DNA of 33,575 nt from Verrucomicrobiota bacterium. GTDB taxonomy: Bacteria; Verrucomicrobiota; Verrucomicrobiia; Chthoniobacterales; UBA10450. The position numbers and the translations under genes were made by a program. The DNA is taken from assembly GCA_003219465.1 (NCBI GenBank), contig QHOX01000046.1, positions 1 through 33,575 of the forward strand. Reading direction: 5' to 3'. The notes beneath the pieces were generated by a model. It searched no databases. It was not told the DNA's origin and was given only the letters and a program-made list of their open reading frames with translations. This document shows positions 1 through 10,449 of the stretch, piece by piece (positions within the stretch are counted from its first letter, which is position 1; the number at the start of each line of letters is the position of its first letter).

Positions 1-3000
1 AAGTCAACCACCATGATTCCGTTCTTTTTCACGATGCCTAACAACAGGAAAAGGCCGATCACGCTGTAGAGCGAAAGCACTGAGTGGAAAATATACAATG
101 TGGCCAACCCGCCGACCACCGCGGGCACAATGGCCGGGAACAAAACCGTGAACGGGTGCACATAGCTCTCGTAAAGAATTCCCAGGATCACATACATGAC
201 GAAGATTGCCGCAAGCAGCAGCAGGGGCAGCGATCGAAACAGCTGTCTGAACACGAGCGTTTCGCCCTGAAAGGTTCCCTGCACCGTCGGATAATGCGGC
301 TGGATTTGGGATACCGCGTCTTCGATGTAATTCGTAGCATCCCCAATCGCGGCATTTGGCAACAGGTTGAAATTGAACGTTACGCTGGTGAACTGGTTGA
401 AATGGTTCACCGCCTGCGGCCCGATGACTTCCTTTGTTGACGTTACAACACGCAGCGGCACGAGGCTTGTCATGTTACCTGTGGTGGTGGCGATGGTTCC
501 CCCACCCGAGCCGCTGGCGCTGAAACTGCCGCTGGTGCTGCTGCGGACGTAGAGATCGTCCAAGTCCTCTGGATGCGCGCGCTCGTTGTCTTTGACTTCA
601 AGAATGACCTGGTACTGGTCGTCTGGTTCCTTGATTAGGTAGATGTAGTTTTGGGAGTAAGCGTTGCGGATCAGGCTTTGAATCGCAGACGTAGAAACGC
701 CATACGTGGCGGCGCGATCGCGGTTGATGTCGATCCTAAGGTTGGGCGTGTTGTGGTAATAGTCGGAGCGAACGCTGGTGAAGCCCTTGAACTGTTGAAG
801 TTTCTTCATCAATTCGTCGGCCATCGCGTAAACGTCCTGGGGCACGATGCCGCTAATGGTGTAGGCGTACTGGCCCTGGCTCTGGCTCGTCGCGCCGACG
901 CTTATTTGCAGAACTGGAGTCGGGGTCAACACTGCGGTGATTCCCGGAATGGAGGCGAGCGACTTTTGCAATCGCAAAACGATTTTGTCGACGGACGGAC
1001 GCTCACTGCGCGGTTTCAGAAAAAGGAACATCAATCCCTGCGATAGCGGGCCGCGCGAGGCAAAACCGGCCAGCGTAAAAAACTGCCCGACGGCTGGATC
1101 CTCCTGGAGTTTTTGGTTCACCTGCGCTTGAAACGCGCGCATCTGCGCCGGCGAACTACCTTCTTGCGCGATGAACAAGCCTCGGATGAAACCGCTGTCG
1201 CCCGGCGGTAACAATGTGAACGGCAAATGCGTGAAGAAAAACCAAAGACCAAGAATGCAAGCCACGAGGATCGGCACAGCAAGCCATGCGCGATCGAGAA
1301 ACTTATCGAGCAGCCGGCCATAGGCAGCAATCACCCGCTGGATGAAATTGCTGGTGTGCCGTTCCATCCAGGCGCGCTTATGGCCGGCTCTGCGCTCACC
1401 CAGGATGCGAGCGCACATTAGCGGTGTAAGCGTCAACGAAACGAGGCCTGAGGCGAGAATGGCCACGATGATTGTGACAGAAAATTCGCGGAAGATGCGG
1501 CCAAGCAGCTCTGGGATGAAAACCAGTGGGATGAAAACCGCGGCAAGCGAAAGCGTCATTGACAGGATGGTAAACGAGATTTCGCCGGCGCTGTTGAAAG
1601 TTGCTTTCAGGATTGATTCCCCGTGCTCGGCCCGACGCACGACATTTTCCAAAAACACAATGGCGTCATCGACAAGAAAACCAATGGCGAGAGTCAGCGC
1701 CATCAAAGTGAGATTATTGATGGAGAAGTTGAGCATGTACATCACGGCTACGGTGAGCAACAACGACATCGGCAAGGCCACAGCCGGGATCAGCGTGTCG
1801 GTAGCGCGACCGAGAAAGACGTAGATCACGATAACCACCAGCACGAACGCGATCATTAGCGTCCATTTCACTTCATTGGCGGAGTTGACGATGCTTTGCG
1901 AACGGTCGAAGACCGGCGTGAATTGGATCGACCCAGGTAAACTAGCGCGCAGCTCGGGAAAGAGCGCTCTGACGGACTTGGCCACTTCGACTGCGTTTGC
2001 TCCTGCCTGCCGTGAAACAGCCAGCACGACCACCGCGCGTGCTGGCTTATAACCGCGCATCCAGAAGAAGCGCGAGATGCGTTCGTCCTGAACACTCTGG
2101 CGTACATCAGCTACATCCTGTAAATAAACCGGCGCACCGTTCGGGTTGCGCGCGACGATGAGGTTCCTATAGCCCTCAGCCTTGTCGAGCTGGCCATTGG
2201 GTTGAAGGACAAATGTGCGATGCGCACCATCGAATTGCCCCGCACCGGAATAGACGGTTCCTGCTTTAATCGCGCTGGCCAGATCGTCCATCGTCAGGGC
2301 GCGCGCTGCGAGCGCAGCGGGGTCCGCCTTGACGCGAATCGCGCCTTGCACGCCGTAAATGCTCACCTGCGAAACGCCGGGGAGGATGTTGATACGCTGT
2401 GCTACAACAGTGGACGCATATTTATACAGGTCTCCATCGGTCAGCGTGTCCGACATCAGGCCTAACAAGTAAACCGCCTGGTCATTCGGGTTTGTTTTGG
2501 TAAACGTCGGCGGGCTTGGCAGATCGATTGGCAACTTTCCGGTGGCGCGCTGAATCGCGGCCTGCACGTCGGTCGCGGCGTCTGTGATGCTTTTGCTCAG
2601 AACAAATTGTAATGTGAACTGCGTGTTGCTCTGCGTGCTGGTGCTGGTGATGATGTCGAGCCCGGGGATCTGCAAAAATTGTTTCTCTAACGGCGTGGCG
2701 ATGTTGTTCGCCATGGTGGTTGGATCCGCGCCAGGATACGAGCAGCTGACTTGAATAACCGGATAATCGACCGCCGGCAGGTCGTTCACCGCGAGCTTCC
2801 CGTAAGTCGCCAAGCCCGCGACGATGACCGACAGCGTCAGCAGCACGGTCATTACGGGCCGGCGAATAAACGGTCCGGAGAGTCCCGAGCCTTTGACTGG
2901 AACTAGCTTTGCGGTCGGCCGCGGCTGCTCCTGGGAAAACGATCCGGGCCTCCGGCGGTCACGATCTTTTACTTCGCGTTCGCCGTCATGTTGGTCCGCG

Positions 3001-3008
3001 TTATTCAT
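1..3008 (-). CDS. RND efflux transporter, inner-membrane subunit (HAE1/AcrB-like), partial: C-terminus beyond left edge
   Basis: Open minus-strand frame to the window edge, so absent from the ORF track. Translation includes MNNADQHDGE..GPFIRRPVMTVLLTLSVIVAGLATYGKLAVNDLPAVDYPVIQV, LAIGFLVDDAIVFLENV and LLLGIVKKNGIMVVD, hallmark RND motifs. Start ATG overlaps the end of the upstream MFP gene. Confidence 0.93.
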   Translation of the reverse strand, partial: MNNADQHDGEREVKDRDRRRPGSFSQEQPRPTAKLVPVKGSGLSGPFIRRPVMTVLLTLSVIVAGLATYGKLAVNDLPAVDYPVIQVSCSYPGADPTTMANNIATPLEKQFLQIPGLDIITSTSTQSNTQFTLQFVLSKSITDAATDVQAAIQRATGKLPIDLPSPPTFTKTNPNDQAVYLLGLMSDTLTDGDLYKYASTVVAQRINILPGVSQVSIYGVQGAIRVKADPAALAARALTMDDLASAIKAGTVYSGAGQFDGAHRTFVLQPNGQLDKAEGYRNLIVARNPNGAPVYLQDVADVRQSVQDERISRFFWMRGYKPARAVVVLAVSRQAGANAVEVAKSVRALFPELRASLPGSIQFTPVFDRSQSIVNSANEVKWTLMIAFVLVVIVIYVFLGRATDTLIPAVALPMSLLLTVAVMYMLNFSINNLTLMALTLAIGFLVDDAIVFLENVVRRAEHGESILKATFNSAGEISFTILSMTLSLAAVFIPLVFIPELLGRIFREFSVTIIVAILASGLVSLTLTPLMCARILGERRAGHKRAWMERHTSNFIQRVIAAYGRLLDKFLDRAWLAVPILVACILGLWFFFTHLPFTLLPPGDSGFIRGLFIAQEGSSPAQMRAFQAQVNQKLQEDPAVGQFFTLAGFASRGPLSQGLMFLFLKPRSERPSVDKIVLRLQKSLASIPGITAVLTPTPVLQISVGATSQSQGQYAYTISGIVPQDVYAMADELMKKLQQFKGFTSVRSDYYHNTPNLRIDINRDRAATYGVSTSAIQSLIRNAYSQNYIYLIKEPDDQYQVILEVKDNERAHPEDLDDLYVRSSTSGSFSASGSGGGTIATTTGNMTSLVPLRVVTSTKEVIGPQAVNHFNQFTSVTFNFNLLPNAAIGDATNYIEDAVSQIQPHYPTVQGTFQGETLVFRQLFRSLPLLLLAAIFVMYVILGILYESYVHPFTVLFPAIVPAVVGGLATLYIFHSVLSLYSVIGLFLLLGIVKKNGIMVVD

Positions 3009-4233
3009 TGGACATCGCGCTTTTTGAACCGGCGGCGCCATCAGGCGTCGCGGGGGTTTTCGGCGCGTACGGTTGCGGCGCAATTTTCGATCCCGGCGCA
3101 AGCGCAAGCTGGCCGGTGACAACCACCGTTTCGTCGGGTTTGACACCGCTCTCAATAACGGTCAGGTCCCCGTGCTGGCGTTGCCCAGGCGTGACGGGAC
3201 GAAGCTCGACCGTATTGTCCGCTTTCACCACGAAAACGAACGGCCCGCTCTGGCTAACTTGCACAGCCTGCGACGGCACAAGCGTAGCATCCTTCAGCGT
3301 GTCCAGAATAAAACGCACACGGACAAACTCGGATGGCCACAGCGCACGATCGGGATTCGGCATGACCCCGCGCGCTTTCACGGTTCCCGAGCCGGGCTGA
3401 ACTGCGTTGTCGATGAAATACAAATCACCCGTTCGCGGCGTGATCGAGCCATCCGCGAGGTACGTTTCGACTTTTACGTTTGGGCCGCCCAGATATTTTC
3501 GCACTAGCGGAAGATCGTTCTCCGCCACGGTGAAATCGGTGTAAATCGGATCCAATCCCTGGATCGTTACAAGAGCCCCAGTGGAAGGTCCAACCAAGTT
3601 GCCGACGTCGACATTGCGCAGGCCGATTCGTCCAATGATCGGCGATTTGATGAAGCAATAGTCGTAGTTCACCTGAGCAGCTTCGGTCGCTGCCTGCGAC
3701 TTTTGCGCGTTCGCCAAAGCAATGTCGTAGTCCTGTTGCGCAATGACTTTTCTCGCACGCAAGTCCTCTTGTCGCTTCAGCGTCACTTGATCTAACGCGG
3801 CCTGCGCCTTCGCCTGATCGAGAGCGGCCTTATACGGCCGAGGATCGATTGTGAAAAGCAGATCGCCTTTCTTCACGTCGGAGCCATCCTGGAAATGGCG
3901 CTCCATGATCACACCACTTACCTGCGCCTGCACCTGCACCGTCTCGTACGCTGCACATGTGCCGATTTCATCCAGATAAAGCGGCACGTCCTTTGTGATT
4001 ACCTTGGCGACGGTCGCCGGACGGGGAGCAGGCTGAGTAGCTGTAACCTCGGTGGCTCTGTGTTGAAGAATGCGGTAAGTGACGAAGCCTGCCAGCAGGA
4101 TGAAAAGTAAGTACGCCCATTTGGGAATTCTCTGATTCGCAGTACGCGCCCGCTTCGCTTGTGGCTGAGGCGACCTGTGAGAAGAGCCGTGATTCAACGT
4201 TTTAAAGTCGCTCAATTCTGTGTGAAGTTTCAT
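3001..4233 (-). CDS. RND efflux periplasmic adaptor / membrane fusion protein (HlyD/AcrA family)
   Basis: ORF 3001..4284. Start chosen as MKLHTELSDF at 4233 because it forms an ATGA overlap with the marR stop. Contains VQVQAQVSGVIMERHFQDGSDVKKGDLLFTIDPRPY and the typical hairpin and barrel regions. Confidence 0.92.
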   Translation of the reverse strand: MKLHTELSDFKTLNHGSSHRSPQPQAKRARTANQRIPKWAYLLFILLAGFVTYRILQHRATEVTATQPAPRPATVAKVITKDVPLYLDEIGTCAAYETVQVQAQVSGVIMERHFQDGSDVKKGDLLFTIDPRPYKAALDQAKAQAALDQVTLKRQEDLRARKVIAQQDYDIALANAQKSQAATEAAQVNYDYCFIKSPIIGRIGLRNVDVGNLVGPSTGALVTIQGLDPIYTDFTVAENDLPLVRKYLGGPNVKVETYLADGSITPRTGDLYFIDNAVQPGSGTVKARGVMPNPDRALWPSEFVRVRFILDTLKDATLVPSQAVQVSQSGPFVFVVKADNTVELRPVTPGQRQHGDLTVIESGVKPDETVVVTGQLALAPGSKIAPQPYAPKTPATPDGAAGSKSAMSNE

Positions 4234-4793
4234 TTGAACCCTCCGACACGCCGCGAAATTGCGCCCTTTCTTGCAATCGAACATCGCTGTTTGGTGTGGC
4301 CGTTGCGATCGACGGAATCGTGAGACGGCCGGCTGCGCGGTGTGGATTGACGTCGATCGCTTTTCTCGGCCCGCTCTTGAATGAGCCCCAGCACTTGCAT
4401 GCAGGTCTCAACATCGCCGCTCGGAATCCCCGCTAACAGTTCATGCCGTAGTTTCGCTGCGGTGGCGCTGATCTGCGCGATTACCCGCTGGGCACGCCGG
4501 CCCAGCAACACCATTTTACAACGACGGTCATGCAGCGAGGTCTTTCGTATGATCCAGGATTCCCTTTCCAGCCGATGAATCAAATTCACGACAGTCGGTT
4601 CCTCAACCCCCAGCCGCGCGGCAATTTCCGCTTGGGTAAGCGCATCTCCGGCCAGCGACAGATGCATTAACGTGCGCCATTTGGCCTGGCTCAGTCCCAT
4701 CGGCTTGAGACGCTCATCGAGTTTTTGCCGCCATGCACGCGCCGTGCCGTGGACCAACTGGCCAAACATTTCAGTGGAGTCGCCGCTGGACAT
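4230..4793 (-). CDS. MarR family transcriptional regulator
   Basis: GLSQAKWRTLMHLSLAGDALTQAEIAARLGVEEPTVVNLIHRLERESWIIRKTSLHDRRCKMVLL is a MarR winged helix. Start likely MSSGDST at 4793, downstream of the palindrome; the ORF track extends to a TTG at 4829. Confidence 0.88.
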   Translation of the reverse strand: MSSGDSTEMFGQLVHGTARAWRQKLDERLKPMGLSQAKWRTLMHLSLAGDALTQAEIAARLGVEEPTVVNLIHRLERESWIIRKTSLHDRRCKMVLLGRRAQRVIAQISATAAKLRHELLAGIPSGDVETCMQVLGLIQERAEKSDRRQSTPRSRPSHDSVDRNGHTKQRCSIARKGAISRRVGGFK

Positions 4794-4809
4794 AACACTC
4801 CAGATTAAA

Positions 4810-4829
4810 TTAGTTAGTATGCTAACCAA
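4810..4829. promoter_or_regulatory. Putative MarR operator (palindrome TTAGTTAG-TATG-CTAACCAA)
   Basis: Near-perfect 20-bp palindrome (7/8 arm identity, GTTAG/CTAAC core) immediately 5' of the likely marR start. Confidence 0.6.
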
Positions 4830-4847
4830 TTCTAATCTACGAGTTTG

Positions 4848-6302
4848 TCAATCCTCGTTCGGGGGCGCCACCTTGAAGAGAACCATCTCGCGTTTGCTGT
4901 AATCTCGCACGCGGGCAATCGGCCGCGCGCGCAGCGGCGCCCATTTTCGCGCCGCTGATGCCTCCGCTTCATTCTCATGTCGAACGAGAAAGTAACGCAC
5001 GTTCCCTGGCAGCTTCTTCACGTAGCTCACGTATTTCACCGGCGCTTTCACATAAAAAAAGACTGGCTGATAATCCGGATTCACTGCGTAGAGCGTCTCG
5101 TTCGGGGGCACCAGCGCATTGATTTCCGCGGCGGCCTTTTTTACCTGCTGCTTGTTTCTTAAGACGATCGCCGTAATCGGATACCCGATCGCCCCAATCA
5201 CAAGCCCCAGCCCAATGAACGCCGCCACAAGCTTGGCCCAAACTCGTTCGTCTTTTATCCAGCGTCGCGGGTATTGGAATGCGTTGCCGGCGCAGATCGT
5301 CCCCATCAGCCACGATGCTGGAACTATTGCAGGGATGCTGTATCGGGCGACCGCGCCAGGGACGAGATTGACCGCCAAAAACGGTACTGCAGTTCCCCAG
5401 GACAACGCGCGCGCCAGCCGCTGTTGGCCTTGCTCCTGCAATTTTGAAAATCGTGCAAGCGGAAACAGGAGAACCCATGGCAGAAAGTAGATCAGACCGC
5501 GGGGGACATTTTGGATCCAACTAAAGAATTTGAAATCGATGCCCTTCAACCGTCCGGTGTACTGACCCGACCACTTGTCGATCGCAACCTGCGACGTCGT
5601 GCTGTGAACGAATGGAATTGCCCACGCTGCTGCGATCCCAAGCATGACGACGATCGCGACAAAATGTGCCGGATGAACAAGAAGCCGCCACTTTTTCCAA
5701 TAGGCCAGAACGGCTATCACAACCCCGTAGAAAAATACGAGATGTGTCGGCCCTTTCGCCAGCAGACCAAGCCCGAGAAAAACAGATGGCGGAAGCCATA
5801 TGAGCCACGGAGATTTCCTTTGAAGGAAGAAGCTCAGCCAAAAAATAATCGCCAGACCGCAAAGAGACACATACAGCGCTTCGATTTCAATTAGCCGGCC
5901 TTTTTCGATGATACCGATGTTCGTCAGCCAGATCATAGCCGCGATGATCGATCCTCTCGCGCCGAGGCTGGCAGAGGCGACGGTGACGAAGGCAATGGCT
6001 ACGGCAAGTACGGAAAGGGCCGACGGTAGCCGCGCTGTCCATTCGTTGCGCACCCCAAAGATTTTGAAAGATGCCGCTATCAGCCAGTTCACCAGCGGCG
6101 GCTTGCGGTAATATGGGTTACTACCCACTTGCGGGACGATGTAGTTCCCCGTCTCAAGCATCCGAACAGCCGGCAAAATCCGGCGTCCCTCTTCTCCCTT
6201 GATGGCGATCGAGCCAAGCGCAGGTAAATAGATAACGGCCCACACGAGCACCACCGTAGCGACAGCTCGAAGCCGCGACTTGACTAGATCTTCAATACTC
6301 AA
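4848..6302 (-). CDS. ArnT/PMT-family membrane glycosyltransferase
   Basis: MEDLVKSRLRA-type N-terminus, then EEGRRILPAVRMLETGNYIVPQVGSNPYYRKPPLVNWLIAASFKIFGVRNEWTARLPSAL; multiple TM segments typical of ArnT/PMT_2 proteins. Confidence 0.85.
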   Translation of the reverse strand: MSIEDLVKSRLRAVATVVLVWAVIYLPALGSIAIKGEEGRRILPAVRMLETGNYIVPQVGSNPYYRKPPLVNWLIAASFKIFGVRNEWTARLPSALSVLAVAIAFVTVASASLGARGSIIAAMIWLTNIGIIEKGRLIEIEALYVSLCGLAIIFWLSFFLQRKSPWLIWLPPSVFLGLGLLAKGPTHLVFFYGVVIAVLAYWKKWRLLVHPAHFVAIVVMLGIAAAWAIPFVHSTTSQVAIDKWSGQYTGRLKGIDFKFFSWIQNVPRGLIYFLPWVLLFPLARFSKLQEQGQQRLARALSWGTAVPFLAVNLVPGAVARYSIPAIVPASWLMGTICAGNAFQYPRRWIKDERVWAKLVAAFIGLGLVIGAIGYPITAIVLRNKQQVKKAAAEINALVPPNETLYAVNPDYQPVFFYVKAPVKYVSYVKKLPGNVRYFLVRHENEAEASAARKWAPLRARPIARVRDYSKREMVLFKVAPPNED

Positions 6303-6417
6303 ATTGTTGCTCGCGATTTATCCGAAGCCGAGCACCGAACGTCAAATCAAACCGAACCGGAGCTTGACGCGAACGGTTCGTAAAGGTAACCTGCAGCCCT
6401 AGTCCGCGCGCTGATCG

Positions 6418-6445
6418 GAGTGGGAACTGGTGTCCCACTCTTTTT
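6418..6445 (+). terminator. Terminator-like hairpin in the nusA leader (candidate attenuator)
   Basis: gagtggga-actggtg-tcccactc followed by ttttt. 8-bp perfect stem oriented toward nusA; the upstream gene is divergent. Confidence 0.65.
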
Positions 6446-6468
6446 AGTCTGCGGGCTGCATGTTTTAT

Positions 6469-7719
6469 ATGAACGCCGAATTTATCGCCATGCTCGATTA
6501 CCTGGAGCGGGAACGCGGGATCAAACGCGAAATCCTGCTTGAGGCAGTGTCGAATGCCCTGCTCTCTGCCTCGAAAAAGAGCGTTGGGGCCTCCCGCGAT
6601 TTACGCATCGATATCAACCGCAAGACCGGCGAAATCCGCGCCCTCGCAAATTTAGTTGTCGTCGATCAGGTAGCCAATCCCCAGGATGAAATCGAGCTCT
6701 CGAAGGCGCGTAAAATCAAGCCAGACGCCAACGTCGGCGACACTGTGGAAGTCGAGGTCACGCCAAAAAATTTCGGACGCATCGCGGCGCAGACCGCAAA
6801 GCAAGCCATGATGCAGCGGATTCGCCAGGCTGAGAAGGAGATGATTTACGAGGAGTTTAAGGACCGCGCGGGCGAAATTGTGAGTGGCACGGTCCGACGG
6901 TTCGACCGTTCCGATGTCATTCTCGATCTCGGCAAATTCGAAGCCGTCATGCCGCAGCGCGAACGAGTCGCGGTGGAAGATTATAATGTTGGCGATCGTC
7001 TCCGCGCGTACGTCGTGGCGGTGGAAAACGGTGCACGCGGCCCTGAGATAATTGTCTCACGCAGCCATCCGAATTTCGTACGGCGCCTGTTTGAATTGGA
7101 AGTAAGCGAGATCGCGGATGGCACAGTTGAGATTCGTGGCATCGCGCGCGAAGCCGGTTATCGCACCAAGATCGCGGTATGGAGCGCGAATCAAAAAGTG
7201 GATCCAGTCGGCGCCTGTGTGGGCATGCGCGGCTCTCGCGTGAAAAACATCGTGCGCGAGCTCAACAATGAAAAGGTGGATATTATCCGCTGGAGTTCAG
7301 ATCCAAAGGAATACGTTCTGGAAGCACTCAAACCGGCAAAAGTAAAAAATCTGGTTTTTGATACAGAGAAAAAGAACGTGCAAATCTCCGTGGATGAAGA
7401 CCAGCTTTCGCTCGCCATCGGGAAAAAAGGACAAAACGCGCGGCTGACTTCGCGGCTCACCGGGTGGGAAATCAACATCGGCAAGGACACGTCGGCGACG
7501 AACGTTGTCGAGCAGAAGGTGGCTCAAGCCGCCCAAACGCTCGCCGGCGCGCTCCCCGTCACCGAAGGACAGGCACTTAGTCTCGTGAAATCCGGCTTTA
7601 CCAACCTGGAAGGATTGCGCGATGCAGATGTGCAGGATTTAGTGGATATTCTAACGGTCGACGAAATAAAGGCGCGCGAAATATACGATGCAGTGCACCG
7701 GCAGGAAGTTGTACACTAA
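6469..7719 (+). CDS. nusA: Transcription termination/antitermination factor NusA
   Basis: MNAEFIAMLDYLERERGIKREILLEAV, S1 and KH domains (IAVWSANQKVDPVGACVGMRGSRVKNIVRELNNEKVDII). ORF track start 6460; Met at 6469 fits the family start better. Confidence 0.96.
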   Translation: MNAEFIAMLDYLERERGIKREILLEAVSNALLSASKKSVGASRDLRIDINRKTGEIRALANLVVVDQVANPQDEIELSKARKIKPDANVGDTVEVEVTPKNFGRIAAQTAKQAMMQRIRQAEKEMIYEEFKDRAGEIVSGTVRRFDRSDVILDLGKFEAVMPQRERVAVEDYNVGDRLRAYVVAVENGARGPEIIVSRSHPNFVRRLFELEVSEIADGTVEIRGIAREAGYRTKIAVWSANQKVDPVGACVGMRGSRVKNIVRELNNEKVDIIRWSSDPKEYVLEALKPAKVKNLVFDTEKKNVQISVDEDQLSLAIGKKGQNARLTSRLTGWEINIGKDTSATNVVEQKVAQAAQTLAGALPVTEGQALSLVKSGFTNLEGLRDADVQDLVDILTVDEIKAREIYDAVHRQEVVH

Positions 7720-7773
7720 CATGGCTCCGTTTGAGGACGCTTGAGCCATGAGCGAAATTTTAGAGCAACAACA

Positions 7774-9993
7774 ATGGCAACTAAGACGAGCAGCAAAACC
7801 GCAACGCGTAAGCCGGCCCCGAAGGCTTTCGGGGCAGGGCGCAAGACTACTGCTCCTCAGAAGCCAGCTGATGTAGCGCCAAAAGATAAGGTGCCCAAAA
7901 AGGGGCTAGAGGCTCCGGCGAAGGCAACCGCACCCGCCAAGCAGCCGAAAAAACCCGAAGGTTCCGCGCACACCACTCCCCACGCGGAGACCGTCTCGCT
8001 GATTGATCGAAGGCGGCCGCCAAAAAAATCTCAGGACGGCGAGGTAAAAACAAAGCGTACTGTTTTACCGCCGATCTCGCGTATCCGCGCGTCGCTTGAG
8101 GCTGCTTCCAAGCCTCCGCTGCCCACGCCGTCACCGGAACCCCCGACAACTGAACCGGCAAAGCAACCGGCTGCCGAAGTGGCTTTGACTACTGCTGAAA
8201 TGGAAGCCGGGCCGCAGCAGAAGGTTCTTCTGATCAAGCCTCCAATCGTTGTTAAACATTTCGCAAACGAGCTCGGACTAAAACCGCATCAGATAATCGC
8301 GGAGCTGATGACGCATAATATTTTCGCTAATATCAATCAGACAATCGAGCCGGATATCGCCGCCAAGATTGCTGAAAACCACGGGTTCATTCTAGAAAAA
8401 GAACGACGGGAAAAGGGCGGTGGTGTTCACAAGGTGGAACAGCCGGTGGTCGCGCCGCCTCCCCCGGTGATTGAAAAGAAAGAGGAACTCAAGCTACGCG
8501 CGCCGATTATCACCTTCATGGGGCACGTCGATCACGGCAAAACCAGTTTGTTAGACGCGATTCGAAAGACGCGGGTCGCAGCTGGCGAAGCCGGCGGGAT
8601 TACGCAGCACATCGGGGCGTACAGCGTCGATCATAACGGCCACAAGATTACGTTTATCGATACGCCGGGGCACGCCGCATTCACCGCTATGCGCGCGCGT
8701 GGCGCGAATGTCACCGACATCGTTGTTCTGGTGGTTGCAGCCGACGACGGCCTAATGCCGCAAACGGTCGAAGCGATCAATCACGCCAAGGCCGCACCGC
8801 ATGTAAAGATCATGGTGGCCGTCAACAAGATGGATCTCCCGGGTGCGAACCTCGATCGCGTGAAGAAACAACTGCAAGAGCGCGGTCTTACTCCGGAAGA
8901 TTGGGGAGGAGAAACGATTATTTGTCCCGTCTCGGCAACGAAAGGCACTGGAATTGATCAACTGCTTGAGATGATGTCGCTTCAAGCAGAGGTGATGGAA
9001 CTGAAAGCTTCACCGACGGCCAGACCGCGGGGCACCGTCATCGAAGCACAAGTTGAAGCCGGCCGCGGGCCTACGGCCACCGTAATCGTGCAGATGGGCA
9101 CGTTGAAAATCGGTGACCCATTTATCTGCGGCGACTACAGCGGAAAGGTCAAATCCCTCCTCGACGACCGGGCCAAACCTGTCAAGCAAGCTGGGCCTTC
9201 GACGCCGGTGAGAGTTCTCGGATTCACAGGACTGCCGAATGCGGGCGACGAATTCCTAGTCATGGAATCCGAACGGGGCACAAAGCAACTGAGCGACGAG
9301 CGGCTTGAGACAAAGCGCACCAACAAGCTTTTCGTTCCGCAACGCGCGACGCTCGAGAGCCTGCTCGAAACCGCCGGAGGCAGAAAAGTGCTGCGGATCG
9401 TTTTAAAAGCCGATACGCAAGGTTCCGTCGAAGCAATCGTCAACGCGTTGAAACAGATCGAAACCAAAAAAGTCGATCTGGAAATTATTCACTCAGCGGT
9501 CGGACCAATTTCGGAATCCGATATCCTGCTCGCCAGCGCATCCGAAGCAGTAGTCGTCGGTTTTAATGTGAAAGTTGAGACCATGGCGGTCCCAGCTGCA
9601 AAACGCGAAGGCGTGCAAGTCAAGCTTTACAGCATTATTTATGAGCTGCTCGATCAAATGAAAGACGCCATGGCCGGTCTGCTGGAACCGGAATTGCGCG
9701 AAACCGTCATTGGACACGCGGAGGTGAAACAGATTTTCGGGTTGAGCAGAGGCATCGTCGCTGGTTGCCTCGTTACCGATGGTCGGATTGCGCGCGCCGG
9801 GCGCGCTCGCATTTTGCGAAAGCGCCAACCGGTTTACGACGGCGGGATTTCGACGCTGCGCCGTTTCCAGGACGACGTGAAAGAAGTTCGTTCCGGTCTG
9901 GAATGCGGAATCAAGCTGGGCGACTTCAGCGAATATCAGGTAGGCGACGTGATCGAGTGCTATCAGCTCGAGCAAATTGCCCAGAAATTGTGA
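7774..9993 (+). CDS. infB: Translation initiation factor IF-2
   Basis: [61 protein letters not shown]. Likely ATG at 7774 (MATKTSSKT); ORF track starts at an upstream TTG. Confidence 0.97.
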   Translation: MATKTSSKTATRKPAPKAFGAGRKTTAPQKPADVAPKDKVPKKGLEAPAKATAPAKQPKKPEGSAHTTPHAETVSLIDRRRPPKKSQDGEVKTKRTVLPPISRIRASLEAASKPPLPTPSPEPPTTEPAKQPAAEVALTTAEMEAGPQQKVLLIKPPIVVKHFANELGLKPHQIIAELMTHNIFANINQTIEPDIAAKIAENHGFILEKERREKGGGVHKVEQPVVAPPPPVIEKKEELKLRAPIITFMGHVDHGKTSLLDAIRKTRVAAGEAGGITQHIGAYSVDHNGHKITFIDTPGHAAFTAMRARGANVTDIVVLVVAADDGLMPQTVEAINHAKAAPHVKIMVAVNKMDLPGANLDRVKKQLQERGLTPEDWGGETIICPVSATKGTGIDQLLEMMSLQAEVMELKASPTARPRGTVIEAQVEAGRGPTATVIVQMGTLKIGDPFICGDYSGKVKSLLDDRAKPVKQAGPSTPVRVLGFTGLPNAGDEFLVMESERGTKQLSDERLETKRTNKLFVPQRATLESLLETAGGRKVLRIVLKADTQGSVEAIVNALKQIETKKVDLEIIHSAVGPISESDILLASASEAVVVGFNVKVETMAVPAAKREGVQVKLYSIIYELLDQMKDAMAGLLEPELRETVIGHAEVKQIFGLSRGIVAGCLVTDGRIARAGRARILRKRQPVYDGGISTLRRFQDDVKEVRSGLECGIKLGDFSEYQVGDVIECYQLEQIAQKL

Positions 9994-9998
9994 CGCTA

Positions 9999-10090
9999 GT
10001 CATTCCAAGCGAAGTCGAGGAATCCCGTTGCAAAACCGAAATCTGATTTCACGGGATCCTTCGACTCCGCTTCGCTCCGCCCAGGATGAC
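9999..10090. repeat. REP/BIME-like inverted-arm element, family 1 copy A
   Basis: Left arm gtcattccaagcgaagtcgaggaatcccgt and right arm acgggatccttcgactccgcttcgctccgcccaggatgac are imperfect reverse complements. Related to copies at 17907 and 19638. Confidence 0.8.
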
Positions 10091-10098
10091 AACAAATC

Positions 10099-10449
10099 AT
10101 GAAACATCGGCAACTACGCGTAAACGAATTGGTGAAACGCGAGCTAAGCGCCATCATTGTGCGCGAGATCAATTTCCAAGGAGCACTGGTCAGCATTAAT
10201 GCTGTTGATGTCGCCCCCGATCTTAAGAGCGCGAACGTTTTCGTGAGCACTCTCGGCGCCGACAATGGCAAAAGCGTGATCGACAAGCTGGAGGCGCATC
10301 GGCCGGCGTTGCAGGCGGCACTGTCCCGGCACGTCGTGTTGAAATACACGCCGCATCTCATTTTCCACCTCGACGAGTCCATCAAACGCGGTGCACGCGT
10401 ACTTGAAATTTTGGACGACCTCGGCAAACGCGACGGCCAAGACGAGTGA
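10099..10449 (+). CDS. rbfA: Ribosome-binding factor A
   Basis: MKHRQLRVNELVKRELSAIIVREI..VDVAPDLKSANVFVSTLG, and position after infB. Confidence 0.93.
   Translation: MKHRQLRVNELVKRELSAIIVREINFQGALVSINAVDVAPDLKSANVFVSTLGADNGKSVIDKLEAHRPALQAALSRHVVLKYTPHLIFHLDESIKRGARVLEILDDLGKRDGQDE

Noticed and set aside
84-1859. Several plus-strand ORFs (84..440, 651..1046, 1342..1824, etc.)
   Set aside because: Antisense to the continuous RND transporter frame, which has strong family motifs; no recognisable protein signatures.
9493-9975. 160-aa minus-strand ORF
   Set aside because: Antisense to infB; no independent support.
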